A stretch of DNA of 64,000 nucleotides, taken from positions 604,695,659 to 604,759,658 of the forward strand of contig CM061142.1 of NCBI GenBank assembly GCA_030789695.1, read 5' to 3'. Each line of letters opens with the position of its first letter. The stretch's first letter is position 1. Shown here piece by piece: positions 55,541 through 64,000 of this stretch. A program made the position numbers and the translations under genes. The notes under the pieces were generated by a model. It made no database searches and was not told the DNA's origin. It saw only the letters and a list, made by a program, of their open reading frames with translations. This stretch comes from Scilla litardierei (taxonomy: Eukaryota > Streptophyta > Magnoliopsida > Asparagales > Asparagaceae).

Positions 55541-56471
55541 CCACAAGAAATAGTGAACTAGAAACACATATGTAACTAGTATTACAAGTTACCTCGTCAC
55601 TTCCACTCGTACACGAACGAGCATAGTGACCGAGCTTGTTGCACTTGAAGCACTTGATTCTTTTCAAGTCTTTCTTCTTGTGCCATTTCTTGTGTCCACC
55701 CTTATGTTTGGGTTCCTTGGTAGACTCAGGTTGCTTATTACGTTCATTAGAAGACTTCGAACGATCTTTACGTTTCTTTCCCCCGTGTGAGGAACTAGCA
55801 ACCATGTGCACTTCTGCACCTGGCTTGGCAGCCGCAAGCCGCTCTTCCTCTAATTCGAGGTGCTTGGAAACATCGTTGAAGGTCTTGATGCTCTCATTAT
55901 GAGTGAGATGCATCTTCATCTGATCCCACCCATTTGGTAGGGAACGTATGACTGCTTGGATTTGTTGCTCATCTGTGAGCACATGACCTGCGTCCTTTAA
56001 CTCCGAGATAAGGTTCGCCATATGTCGCAGATGTTTCCCTATGGAATGATCTGGACTGCGACGTTTCCCTATGGAATGATCTGGACGTTTCTTATATGTA
56101 TCGAACTTTATAGTTAAGGCGCGAAGTTTGGACACCGATGTGCCACCGAACTTCTCCTCTAGCTTGGACCATATGTCCATAGCTAGGTCATGTTCTCGGA
56201 AGATGCACATTATGTCATCAGCCATACTGCTTAATAACGTAATGCGCGCTATCTTATTCTTCCGAGACCAAGCATCAAAAGCTTCCTTGTCTCTTCGGTG
56301 TTGGGCCGTAGTGCCCAACTCGGGTTCAATCATTACGTTCTTTAGAGTTTCGAGCACTTCTTGCTCCTCTAAAACGTATTGTATCTTAATGGACCAAAGT
56401 TTGTAATTATCGCCGTTGAGTTTTTCACCTTTGTTTAACTCAGCGACGATATTCTTTGAAGCGGAAGACAT
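55515..56471 (-). CDS. gag: Copia gag, intact open frame
   Basis: Capsid protein of about 318 residues from the ATG at 56471 (MSSASKNIVAELNKGEKLNG). It has the Copia gag fold text LNGDNYKLWSIKIQYVLEEQ, LWSKLEEKFGGTS-like blocks and LELEEERLAAAK, a Lys-rich stretch, and one CCHC knuckle CFKCNKLGHYARSC (about 55650). A 30-base tandem duplication near 56037-56090 repeats PDHSIGKRRS. The frame ends at 55515, and the protease follows in the +1 frame. An upstream ATG (56525) is in frame but lies in the leader. This is the only gag in the window with no stop or shift that I can see. Confidence 0.8.
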   Translation of the reverse strand: MSSASKNIVAELNKGEKLNGDNYKLWSIKIQYVLEEQEVLETLKNVMIEPELGTTAQHRRDKEAFDAWSRKNKIARITLLSSMADDIMCIFREHDLAMDIWSKLEEKFGGTSVSKLRALTIKFDTYKKRPDHSIGKRRSPDHSIGKHLRHMANLISELKDAGHVLTDEQQIQAVIRSLPNGWDQMKMHLTHNESIKTFNDVSKHLELEEERLAAAKPGAEVHMVASSSHGGKKRKDRSKSSNERNKQPESTKEPKHKGGHKKWHKKKDLKRIKCFKCNKLGHYARSCTSGSDEVTCNTSYICVSSSLFLVESNPFWDN

Positions 56472-56626
56472 TTTACTTTTAAAATGCTGCAAAAGACACA
56501 AAACCGAAGGTTCGATCAAAAACATTGCATAAAAAATTCTTAAAATTTAACTCCCACTTGAAATGATAATAGAATATCCCATTTGGATAGTTCTAAAATT
56601 CAAATCCCACTTGGAATTATATTATA

Positions 56627-56894
56627 TTTGATAAGTTACTTTCGAAAAATATTGAAGGTGTTGTTCTAGAATCGAAAAGGTCTCTATGATTCCAATCACC
56701 ATCTAGAACAACTTTCAATATTCCCCCATCACTTATCAAACTATAGTACTCTTATAGTACTAGCAGCGGAAAATAAGTATTTGATAAGTTACTTTCGAAA
56801 AATATTGAAGATGTTACTCTAGAATCGGAAAGGTCACTATGTTTCCAATCACCATCTAGAGTAACTTTCAATATTTCTCCCTCACTTTATCAAA
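56627..56894 (-). repeat. Two tandem hairpins just upstream of Copia gag
   Basis: 56627-56740 and 56780-56894 are related copies, each an imperfect inverted repeat of about 40-base arms. The arms begin TTTGATAAGT and pair with ACTTATCAAA; inner parts pair through AATATTGAA and TTCTAGA. The loop contains ATTCCAATCACC. They lie about 155 to 425 nt before the gag ATG on the RNA. Confidence 0.85.
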
Positions 56895-56971
56895 TGTTAG
56901 TACTCTTATAGTACTTAGCAGCGGAAAAGCGTTTTTGAAAACGTATTTTTCAAAACGAATATAAAATACAT

Positions 56972-57212
56972 TGGCTAATCTCCGTAGAGTAGAGCACAAC
57001 GTCATAAGTTCATTGGCTAATCTCCGTAGAGTAGAGCACAATGACATGGCTAATCTCGCATGAAGTAGAGCATTACGGCTAATCTTCAAGGAGTAGAGCA
57101 CAATTTCATAAGTACATTGGCTAATCTCCGAAGAGTAGAGCACAATGACTTGGCTAATCTCGCATGAAGTAGAGCACTATGGCTAATCTTCAAGGAGTAG
57201 AGCCCAAGTTAA
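56972..57212 (-). repeat. GGCTAATCT...AGTAGAGCAC array
   Basis: Seven units of GGCTAATCT, 5-9 variable bases and AGTAGAGCAC, with three unit types arranged in a repeating order, followed by two diverged TTAGTCCCGTATG/TTAGCCCCGTATG segments to about 57340. It gives a small open frame (57143-56868) that is not a gene. Confidence 0.85.
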
Positions 57213-57417
57213 AAACTTCATTCAAACGTTAGTCCCGTATGAACTAGTCGGCACTGTGGTTAGCCCCGTATGGGCTAATCGACACATTCGAGTTTGACCA
57301 ATGCCTTTTGTCACCCCGTATGGGTCATTTGGCAAGTTTGCAATCGACCCAGACCATCTGTCGGATTGGTCGACCAAAAACACAAAATTGGTCGACCAAT
57401 ATTCGAACTGCAACTTC

Positions 57418-57950
57418 TCCCGGCCAGGGCCTCTGCCCTGGCCGGGGCTTGGCCAATGGCCGGCCAGGGCCTCTGCCTTGGCCGGCCAGGGGGCCTGCCC
57501 CCCTCGGCCAGGGCCGGCCAGGCCCTGGCCTCTGCCAGGGCCGGCCGGCCAGGCCACTGGCCGGGGCCAGGGCTCCTGCCCTGGCCTCGGCCAGGCCCTG
57601 GCCTGAGGCCAGGGCGCTGCCCTGGCCTCTTGCCAGGGCGGCCTGGCCGCTGGCCGGGGCCAGGGCTCCTGCCCTGGCCTCGGCCAGGCCCTCGGCCAGG
57701 GCGCCGGCCCTGGCCTCTGCCAGGGCCGGCCTGGCCCTGGCAGTGGCCAGGGCGCCGGCCCTGGCCTCTGCTAGGGCCGGCCTGGCCGGCAGGCCCTTGG
57801 CCAAGGCCGGCCACTGCCGGCCCGGCCTTGGCCGGCCACTGCCGGCCTGGCCATGGCCGGTCATGGCTTGGCCATGGCCGGCCATGGTCAAGGCCTTTCG
57901 GCGTTGGCCGGCCATGGCCCCTTTGGCCATGGCCGGCCACCCCCTTTGAA
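57418..57950 (-). repeat. GGCCGGCC/CCAGGGCC-rich array in the Copia leader
   Basis: About 530 bases built from GGCCGGCCAGGGC, CTCTGCC and CCTGGCC blocks, with very high GC content and many perfect palindromes (TGGCCGGCCA, GGCCATGGCC). All six frames are open because the text lacks A/T-rich stops, so the long Gly/Pro/Ala/Arg frames are not genes. Confidence 0.95.
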
Positions 57951-58215
57951 TGGGGTTGCCGCACTTTCTCCTCCCCCTTGATGGGGTGGTCGCCGGTGGT
58001 TATTGGCCGTAGCCAACCCCCTCCGCATGAGGAGAGGGGGTGCATGGCCTTCATGGCCCATTTGGCCATGGTGCACATGCACCAAATTTTCCTCTTACCT
58101 GATGGAAATAACTTCCATCATCTTCCTCGATGAAGCACCCGTTCGTCGATGAAGCACCCGTTCGTCGAGAATTTAGTTATTTTCTAATGGCCGTGTGCCA
58201 AAAATGAATAACTTA

Positions 58216-58350
58216 CTACGTGAACGGTCGGTTCTTCCCGTCACGGAGAGTTCCTACCATATCCATAATGATAGGAGACCCTAACGTGAAAAGAACAACC
58301 GCTGCGTTCTCTTCGTCACGAAGCGTTCCTACTATATCCGTAATAGTAGG
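58216..58350 (-). repeat. Duplicated hairpin unit near the Copia PBS
   Basis: Two copies (about 58238-58290 and 58310-58365) with GTCACG, then TTCCTACYATATCC, then ATAGGAGACCC or GTAGGAGACCC; the inner TCCTAC / GTAGGA pairs. They lie 75-200 nt downstream of the PBS on the element RNA. Confidence 0.65.
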
Positions 58351-58440
58351 AGACCCATTCGTGAAAAAGACAACGACTCGTTCGTAGTTTCGACGGGGCG
58401 ATGGTTTGACCGGGGCGAACCCATATGGCTCTGATACCAA

Positions 58441-59048
58441 TGAAGGATCCTGTCCAAAACAGAGTTAGGATCAATAATATGAAGTGTAGACTTACACTTG
58501 CGTACGCTGCACGGTAGTCTACGAACTTCGCCTTCGGATTCGCCACGACGGATCGAGTCTACTCACGAACGGAGTAAGGCTACTAAATCCACAATCTAAA
58601 TCTCTATTTTAGATTAAGAACTTGGATGGAGGGAGAGGAAATATTTCTGCAGAGCTTCGCTATGAAGAAGATGCATGCATGAATTTCATGCAAAATGTGT
58701 AAGGAAAATGGCTACCCTTGGGTCTTATTTATAGCCCCCAAGGTAGTTATTTTAGGGTAAGTTGTTCCTTTGGAACAACTTAATTAAGGTGTACCATGAT
58801 ACATGGCACATTATAAGCTTAAGTTGTACCATATGCATGGTACAACATAAGCTTAAGATATTCCCCCTTTATTAGCCATATGTCGCATGCACTTATGCAT
58901 ATATAATGCGACTTTCCCGCTCATACAGAGATCCTCTCCGCAAGGGAACAGATTCCCTTTGCACATGACTTCGTGTGCGCGACGTTCGAGGTCCGTATTC
59001 CCTCGTACATCCCCCACAAGGGTGTACAAACGTCTTCCATATCCAACA
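58441..59048 (-). repeat. 5' LTR of the Copia element (right copy)
   Basis: 608 bp, identical to the left copy as far as I can read. TATA box at about 58734-58725 on the minus strand would drive the element's RNA through the repeat-rich leader. Confidence 0.95.
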
Positions 59049-59053
59049 CAGAC

Positions 59054-59856
59054 GACCGTTCACACCCCTGTAGACTTATCGGGGGGCATTTTGGAGAGAG
59101 ATCATGGGCTCGGGAGAGTACGGCCCAAGGATGGCCAGTGCCTCCTCCATTGTTCACCCATGTTTACGCATTGCACATAGGGTCCTGACTTGTACCATCT
59201 TTGCTAGGACCGATAGTCGGACGGTGACATACACCGAGCTCATCTTCTTATGGCTTATGACCCAGTCGCATCGATTCGACCCTTCTATTGGCCTTTCATC
59301 CACCCGTTACACGCTCAGGAGTTCTGAGTGGATGGTGGGGAAGCTTATGAAGGTCTCCACCTCCCGCACAAGAGAGATTTGTTGTGGCATCCTTATCACT
59401 ATCGTTGCACAACACCCACCCTTCCACATAGAAATTCCGAGCAACCTCCGTAGAGCTGATGGCCCCACGTCCCTGAACACGAACGCACTTACTAGGATGT
59501 CCATAATTCGAACAAGTGGAGCAGAGTGGTACATGTGGACGCGACCCATCTGATCACGAGTGGACACAGCCACAAATTGGCTCTTTGATTCTGGCATCGC
59601 CCGAGAGCAGCGACCTGCTGCCATGGATGAGGACATTCCCTGAGTTCACCCCACATTCACCCACCCACACTTCGAGGAGGGCAACACCTCTGGCAATGCC
59701 CACGAGCCCACATACTACCCTTTGCCCCAGAATTTCGATACTAGATTTGGTCGTGTGGAACATGTTCTCGAGAGCATTCTCCACTGGCATATTAGTGAGC
59801 ACCACTTTGACGACCTCGAAGCCCTCCATCCTCCACCTAAGGGTGGAGACGAGTGA
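59054..59856 (+). pseudogene. Athila ORF1 (second copy), 3' part
   Basis: Continuation of the gene at 50726-51168 after the Copia insertion. An open frame from 59104 carries the conserved SSIVHPCLRIAHRVLTCTIF and TVTYTELIFLWLMTQS text (about 59140-59270). The frame changes or stops near 59551 and 59642, then EEGNTSGNAHEPTYYPLPQN (about 59677) leads to a TGA at 59854. The ends and order match the Athila B ORF1, with little sequence in common in the C-terminal half. Confidence 0.7.
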
Positions 59857-61429
59857 TCCTTTCCCACCACTTTTCCTTGCCCCATATGTTTCACTTATAC
59901 ACATTGTAGGCAATGTGTCTTTCAAGCTTTGGGGAGATGTTTCACTCTTGTCTCACATAAGCTTGGAGGAGTCAGTCGGTTATTGCATCGAGTGCTTGGG
60001 GCTTGTGCTTGTCATTGTTGATGTGGCTTTTCTTTGGGTTGTTTGTCGTTGTCGTCGTCGTTGTTGTTGTTATGTCTGAATGTCGGTGGCATTGTTCTGC
60101 CTGCCTATCTGCTGCTGATGATGATTGATGATGTTGTCGTTTGATATCGGTCCCATTGACCTCCTCGTTGCTATTGTGGTCAAGCGACCAATCCCCATTC
60201 TTTTTATTTTTCTCTCTTTATTTTCCCCTCTTTTATTTTTTCTTTCTTTGGTCGTGCGACCACTCCTCCCTTCCAACTTTTTCTTTTATTTCATTTCTCT
60301 TTTTATTTCCATCATCCACCACTTTTGTTTTCATTTTTCCACCATTTGTAGAGTTTGATTATAGGACCATTCTAGGAGAACCACGCTCTCGCATTTATTG
60401 TATATATGCTTAGTTAGGATCATTTTTACCGCTTATACCATAGATACCTTTTGATGACACGACTTCCACACTCCTACGCTCATTGTTTCATTTTTAACCC
60501 CCAACCGTGAGTTAGGGTTAGCCACCGTTTTCACCTTATATAGGGTATGTTAGTCGTTTATTCATATCTCCGAAAACACAAATTTAGGTTTTGTCAGATG
60601 CGTGGAGTAGACCTAGTCTCAATAGGGTCTAACCTTGAATATAACTTAGTCTCCCCCTTTGACATGGTGCAATGACATGATACAAAAAAATAATTTGATA
60701 TATATATAAAAAGACATGGAATAAATGCACCGTTCTCCCTATTTCGTTAAGTAGCCGGGTCTCCGTGCCTTAGAAAGCATTGGAGATTCACGTTGAAAGA
60801 TGATATTCGGAGGAGTGCATAAGAATAACTGGTTTTCAAGCGATTCGAAAGAGTAGGCATGAGGGGTCCGTCTTTGGCCAATGCCCTAGACTCGTCCGAG
60901 TCGAAGTCATTGGTCGAAATATCGCTACATGGATCGCCTAAGCCCCAAAAAAAGGAAGAAAAGAATAATACATATTTGAAGATGCATAATTCTCACAAAA
61001 TCATATCTATCACCATAGTTTAGGAGGGGCTAGCTTGACATGGCCAACCTGGCCAACCTTAGAGAGATTAGGATCCTACGATATACCACCATGATTTTTA
61101 CCTTCACGCGTGTAGGGTGAGAGTTGAATTCTACTGGCCTAGCCCTATCGGAGAGGTTTTTACGAAGCTAACACTTCTCGCGAGTGTGTGTTGGACTTGA
61201 CGCCGTGACGAGAGTAGTGTTCAAATCCTCTGCCACATTAGGTTGATACCATATATGTGCTTGAAGTGACCCTTGACTCCATCATATACACGATGCATGC
61301 ATGTGAGTGGTTTGAGAGGGTGATTCTTGAATTTCATCAACAAATTTCTTCACGTCCTTCATTTCCTATCTTGCTTGGGGACATTCCTATCTTGCTTAAG
61401 GACGAGCAAGAGTTTAGCTTGAGGAAATT
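59857..61429 (+). other. 3' noncoding region of the last Athila
   Basis: No gene. AAGCTTTGGGGAGATG at 59924-59939 is a purine tract like the one at 10310 in Athila B. T-rich stretches follow, then GACGAGCAAG and TTAGCTTGAGGAAATT (61401-61429) immediately before the LTR, the usual Athila polypurine site. Frames at 60070-60413 are composition effects. Confidence 0.65.
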
Positions 61430-61926
61430 TGTTGAGTGTATTTTATATATGTTTTTCCGACCTTCCCCCTGTATTTTCTCCCTTTATTTTGTGCCATCAT
61501 CGGTATTTTAGCTGTTTTAACCATCTTTTGCATCTTAGATGATTTGGGTATGTATTCTCCATGTTTTAGGTATTTACGCCCAAAACGATGCATTTTCTGT
61601 GAAATAAAGACCGAAGGAGGAAGACGGCGTAGAGGGATGATATTTGACTGAGTGGAGGCTAATGGGATGAGAAGAAGACACAACACGGCCGTGTTGATGC
61701 ACGCACGGCCGTGTCAAAGTATCAGATGGTGGCAGATTACAGTTCAGTGACACGGCTGTGCTACACGACCGTGCTGGAATTTAATCAGCATGAAGACTGA
61801 CAACACAACCGTGTGGCAAGGCCGTGCGTCTGGAGTCGCTGAAAACTGCTAAGGCACGAAGGACCGACTGACATGACAGTGCCGATCGAGCGACACAGTT
61901 GTGCTCGATGATGGCGGTGCTGTGTT
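61430..61926 (+). repeat. Athila 3' LTR, interrupted at 61926
   Basis: Starts TGTTGAGTGTATTTTATATA directly after the purine site. Its layout matches the start of the Athila B LTR at 2008. It contains the CACGGCCGTG cluster (61684-61920) and is cut by another LTR start at 61927. Confidence 0.65.
61684..61920 (+). repeat. CACGGCCGTG cluster in the last Athila LTR
   Basis: CACGGCCGTGTTG, GCACGGCCGTGTC, CACGGCTGTGC, CACGACCGTGC, CACAACCGTGTGG and AAGGCCGTGC, then weaker forms to about 61920. The first two are perfect 10-base palindromes, the rest degenerate. It sits at about the same distance from the LTR start (about 250-490) as the CTCGACCGAG cluster in Athila B (about 310-790). Confidence 0.88.
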
Positions 61927-64000
61927 TGTTGGATACAACGATCGATGACTTCGTGTTTAATGATAACAAACGTGTGTTAACATTTTGATGTGCGTACTAA
62001 GTGCTTTCAGGAGTGGCAATCTCGTAAATACTCAAAGTGTGACTTAGTCAAGGTGATGGAGAAAATTGTAATACAAATGAATGGTAGACTTGGTCATGAG
62101 ATGGAGGGATAAGGAAAATCTCATTCAAATCAATTTGTGATCGTTACAAATACAATTCAAATCAAAAGTGATTAAATCAAGTTCCATTACAATCCCATTC
62201 AAACTTCAGATCATCTTCAAATCCCTATCATTATGGGATTCCCTTTGAGCTACCAATCCTCTACATCCTCTACTTAAACACATCCCCCAAAAGAGAGGAG
62301 ACATATGCGGTAAAAACAAAACAAAGGAGGCGGCCAAAAAACACATAAACCCTAGATTCAAAGCAACCATTGCCGCAGCCCTCAACACAAATCAAAGGCC
62401 AAAGTATTTTATCTCTGCCACAAGCTTCATTTCAAAAAAGGCCAAAGCAAATCCAAGCCAAAGTCTTTGATCATTGCAGCAAGCACATCTCCATACAAGT
62501 TCATCTTGTTGCATGCACATCCAAGTATCAAACCCCATTATCGCAAGCCCACGACAAGAAGACCCTTCAAGCTAGGCCTCCAAGCTTCAACCCACGCATG
62601 CATACACCAAAACAAGAAGCCAAAAGTTCTAGCATGTGCAAACTCATCTTGCCGTCGTTGCCATCTTGTGCCACCGTGAATCATCCACCATCGATAGCGC
62701 TTGCCACAGTGAAGTACCCAGCCGCCGACAAACCCTTCATGATTCCGTGGAGAGCTTCCTCGTGCCACTGATCCAGCCTGCTGCCGTCAGGGAGTTCGTC
62801 AGCCTGTCGCCATCGACAGCTCATCACCATGGGGATATTACAAGCCTTGTTGCCACGAACATCTCGCTGCCCTTTTCATTCGCCGACGCCACCTTCATCT
62901 TGCTACTTGTCGTCGACTCCTACCTCAACACACCGAGCTTCATTGCTGCCGACGACGAGACCCTTCCTTGGTGACATGCTTTTCACCGTTACCGACCAAC
63001 CACGTCAAACTGTCGATCCACCGTTGAACTGAAGCTGCCGCCTTCGAGGTCATGCTGCCATCGACAAGCTTCTGTTGCTGCCGTTCTTCATCTCGTCGTA
63101 GAGCTTACTTACTGGCATTGATCAACTCCCTATGTCGTGATCAGCCTTGCTGTTGCAACTCCTTGAGGCCGTGGAGATCCTTGCAAGTTGTCGTTCATTG
63201 CCGCTGATTCCGACTCAAGCTTGCTACCATCGTTCTCCTTGCCAACGTCCTCTTGCACGTCGTGAATACATTGTTGTTACTGTGGACGAGCTGTTGTTGC
63301 CTTGACGAGTCGTTGTTGAGGGATGATAGCAGATCAAGTTATTGTCGTCGACCACACTGCTGACGTGGGCTCACATTGCATGCAAAGTTTTTAAAGGAGG
63401 CTCAATAAATATAAGAAGTTGAGACGTTGCTTTGCACATACACCCAAGTTAGATTTGAGTTGTACTGAAATTACTGTACACACAGACCAACCTGCATCTT
63501 CAAGTTCGTGGAGCCACAGATTGATATCCAGACTTCATATCAGAGAATACATCTTATCAGATCAGATCTGACCAAGCGCTGAACGATAGAGACTACTACA
63601 CCGACACGAATTGAGCTTTTCTAAACTCTCTATCATTTTATATTTGTGTATTAGTGTGTTGATCTCTGTAGGTTACTTAAACTATCACTTTGGGGTTTTT
63701 GGGATCTAGATTAGTTGGTGCTAGTCACAAGAGAGCGTTTACTAGATTATTAGTGTTTAGCACTTTGGTGAGTACGGTACGAAACTTGGTGAGTACGGTA
63801 CGGAACTTGGTGAACGTAGAGTGGGTGATCGTAGTTCTTTATAGTTGTACACTTGGCACTATTGAATCTAGTAATTGCTTTGGGGCTGGAGTAGGTCGTT
63901 GGGGCGAAGGAACCAGGGTAAATCTCTCGTACACTCTGTGATTGGCTTTATTTACGCCGTGTCTGATTGATTGCACTGATTATTGCATGTGATATCTCGA
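61927..64000 (+). repeat. Start of another LTR (probably SIRE/Maximus-like Copia), runs off the window
   Basis: TGTTGGATACAACG at 61927 opens a new sequence. TTTAATGATAACAAACGTGT and AAGTGCTTTCAGGAG follow, a style I associate with SIRE/Maximus LTR starts. No gene is convincing in 2.07 kb: the frames at 62370-62974 are Cys/His/Pro-rich and not conserved to my knowledge. A TATA-like AATAAATATAAG lies near 63405, and TAAATCTCTCGTACAC near 63921-63936 resembles the late part of such LTRs. Neither the LTR end nor a PBS is reached. Confidence 0.45.

Larger units (their letters stand above)
51169..59048 (-). mobile_element. Copia element, complete LTR structure, degenerate pol
   Basis: 7880 bp with two 608-bp LTRs (51169-51776 and 58441-59048) that I read as identical, and exact target duplication CAGAC (51164-51168 and 59049-59053). 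Minus orientation: PBS TGGTATCAGAGCCA at 58439-58426, purine tract at 51790-51777. On the element strand come a leader of almost 2 kb made of repeat arrays (58425-56472), gag (56471-55515), protease, integrase, RT and RNase H remnants (55540-52930) and about 1.1 kb of 3' non-coding DNA. Pol is broken by many shifts and small deletions. Confidence 0.93.

Noticed and set aside
57222..58133. Long Gly/Pro/Ala/Arg-rich open frames on both strands
   Set aside because: They come from the GGCC array; GC-rich text without stop codons is open in every frame and has no conserved protein.
62370..63032. Possible host gene (133-codon frame and overlapping frames)
   Set aside because: No recognisable domain, several overlapping frames of similar length, and position inside what looks like a new LTR.
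1..64000. tRNA, rRNA or conserved host exons
   Set aside because: The tRNA-like matches at 479, 3960 and 28382 are primer binding sites only 18 bases long next to LTR ends; no cloverleaf or rRNA sequence was seen.

Overview
The window is plant nuclear DNA made almost entirely of nested LTR retrotransposons. I found no host protein gene, rRNA or tRNA gene. Plant origin is shown by plant-restricted lineages: Athila (PBS matching the 3' end of plant tRNA-Asp, DLGAS protease motif, Athila ORF1), Tat (second RNase H and antisense ORF), Tekay/Del-type chromovirus, SIRE/Maximus-like Copia and another Copia family. The species cannot be fixed from this; a large, repeat-rich angiosperm genome fits.

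Layout. 1-2007: end of an LTR, PBS and broken gag of Athila A. 2008-11139: Athila B inserted in A's gag (LTR, PBS, gag-protease, loss of RT to integrase, Athila ORF1, 3' noncoding). 11140-20051: Tat element (Tat-1) inserted in B; it has both LTRs and pol but no gag, and carries an antisense ORF. 20057-28376: tail of B, then the 5' LTR of Athila C, split by a gag-only SIRE-like Copia element (20666-27635, minus strand, TSD TCTTA). 28382-40372: PBS and gag of Athila C, split at codon 3 by a non-autonomous LARD-like element with 4.4-kb LTRs (28565-39137, minus strand, TSD TAACA). 40373-48205: Tekay-type chromovirus, minus strand, right LTR cut to 28 bp. 48206-50370: fragment of a second Tat element (antisense ORF and 3' LTR). 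50371-61926: Athila ORF1, 3' noncoding region and 3' LTR, split by a Copia element (51169-59048, minus strand, TSD CAGAC) whose two 608-bp LTRs look identical. 61927-64000: start of a further, probably Copia, LTR.

How it works together. No element has a full intact gag-pol, so every recent insertion must have used proteins supplied in trans. The youngest Copia has a broken pol with a changed RT active site, yet its LTRs match throughout, which points to trans-mobilisation. The LARD shares its LTR start, polypurine tract and post-LTR signals with the neighbouring Tekay-type element, a likely helper family.

The most interesting unexplained signal is that unrelated families carry clusters of short CG-core palindromes at comparable places: CTCGACCGAG in Athila B (LTR, and again before ORF1), ACTAGTCGGT hairpins in the SIRE-like LTRs, CACGGCCGTG in the last Athila LTR, and a GGCCGGCC-rich array in the Copia leader. 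In the SIRE-like LTR the stem bases co-vary while the loops differ.
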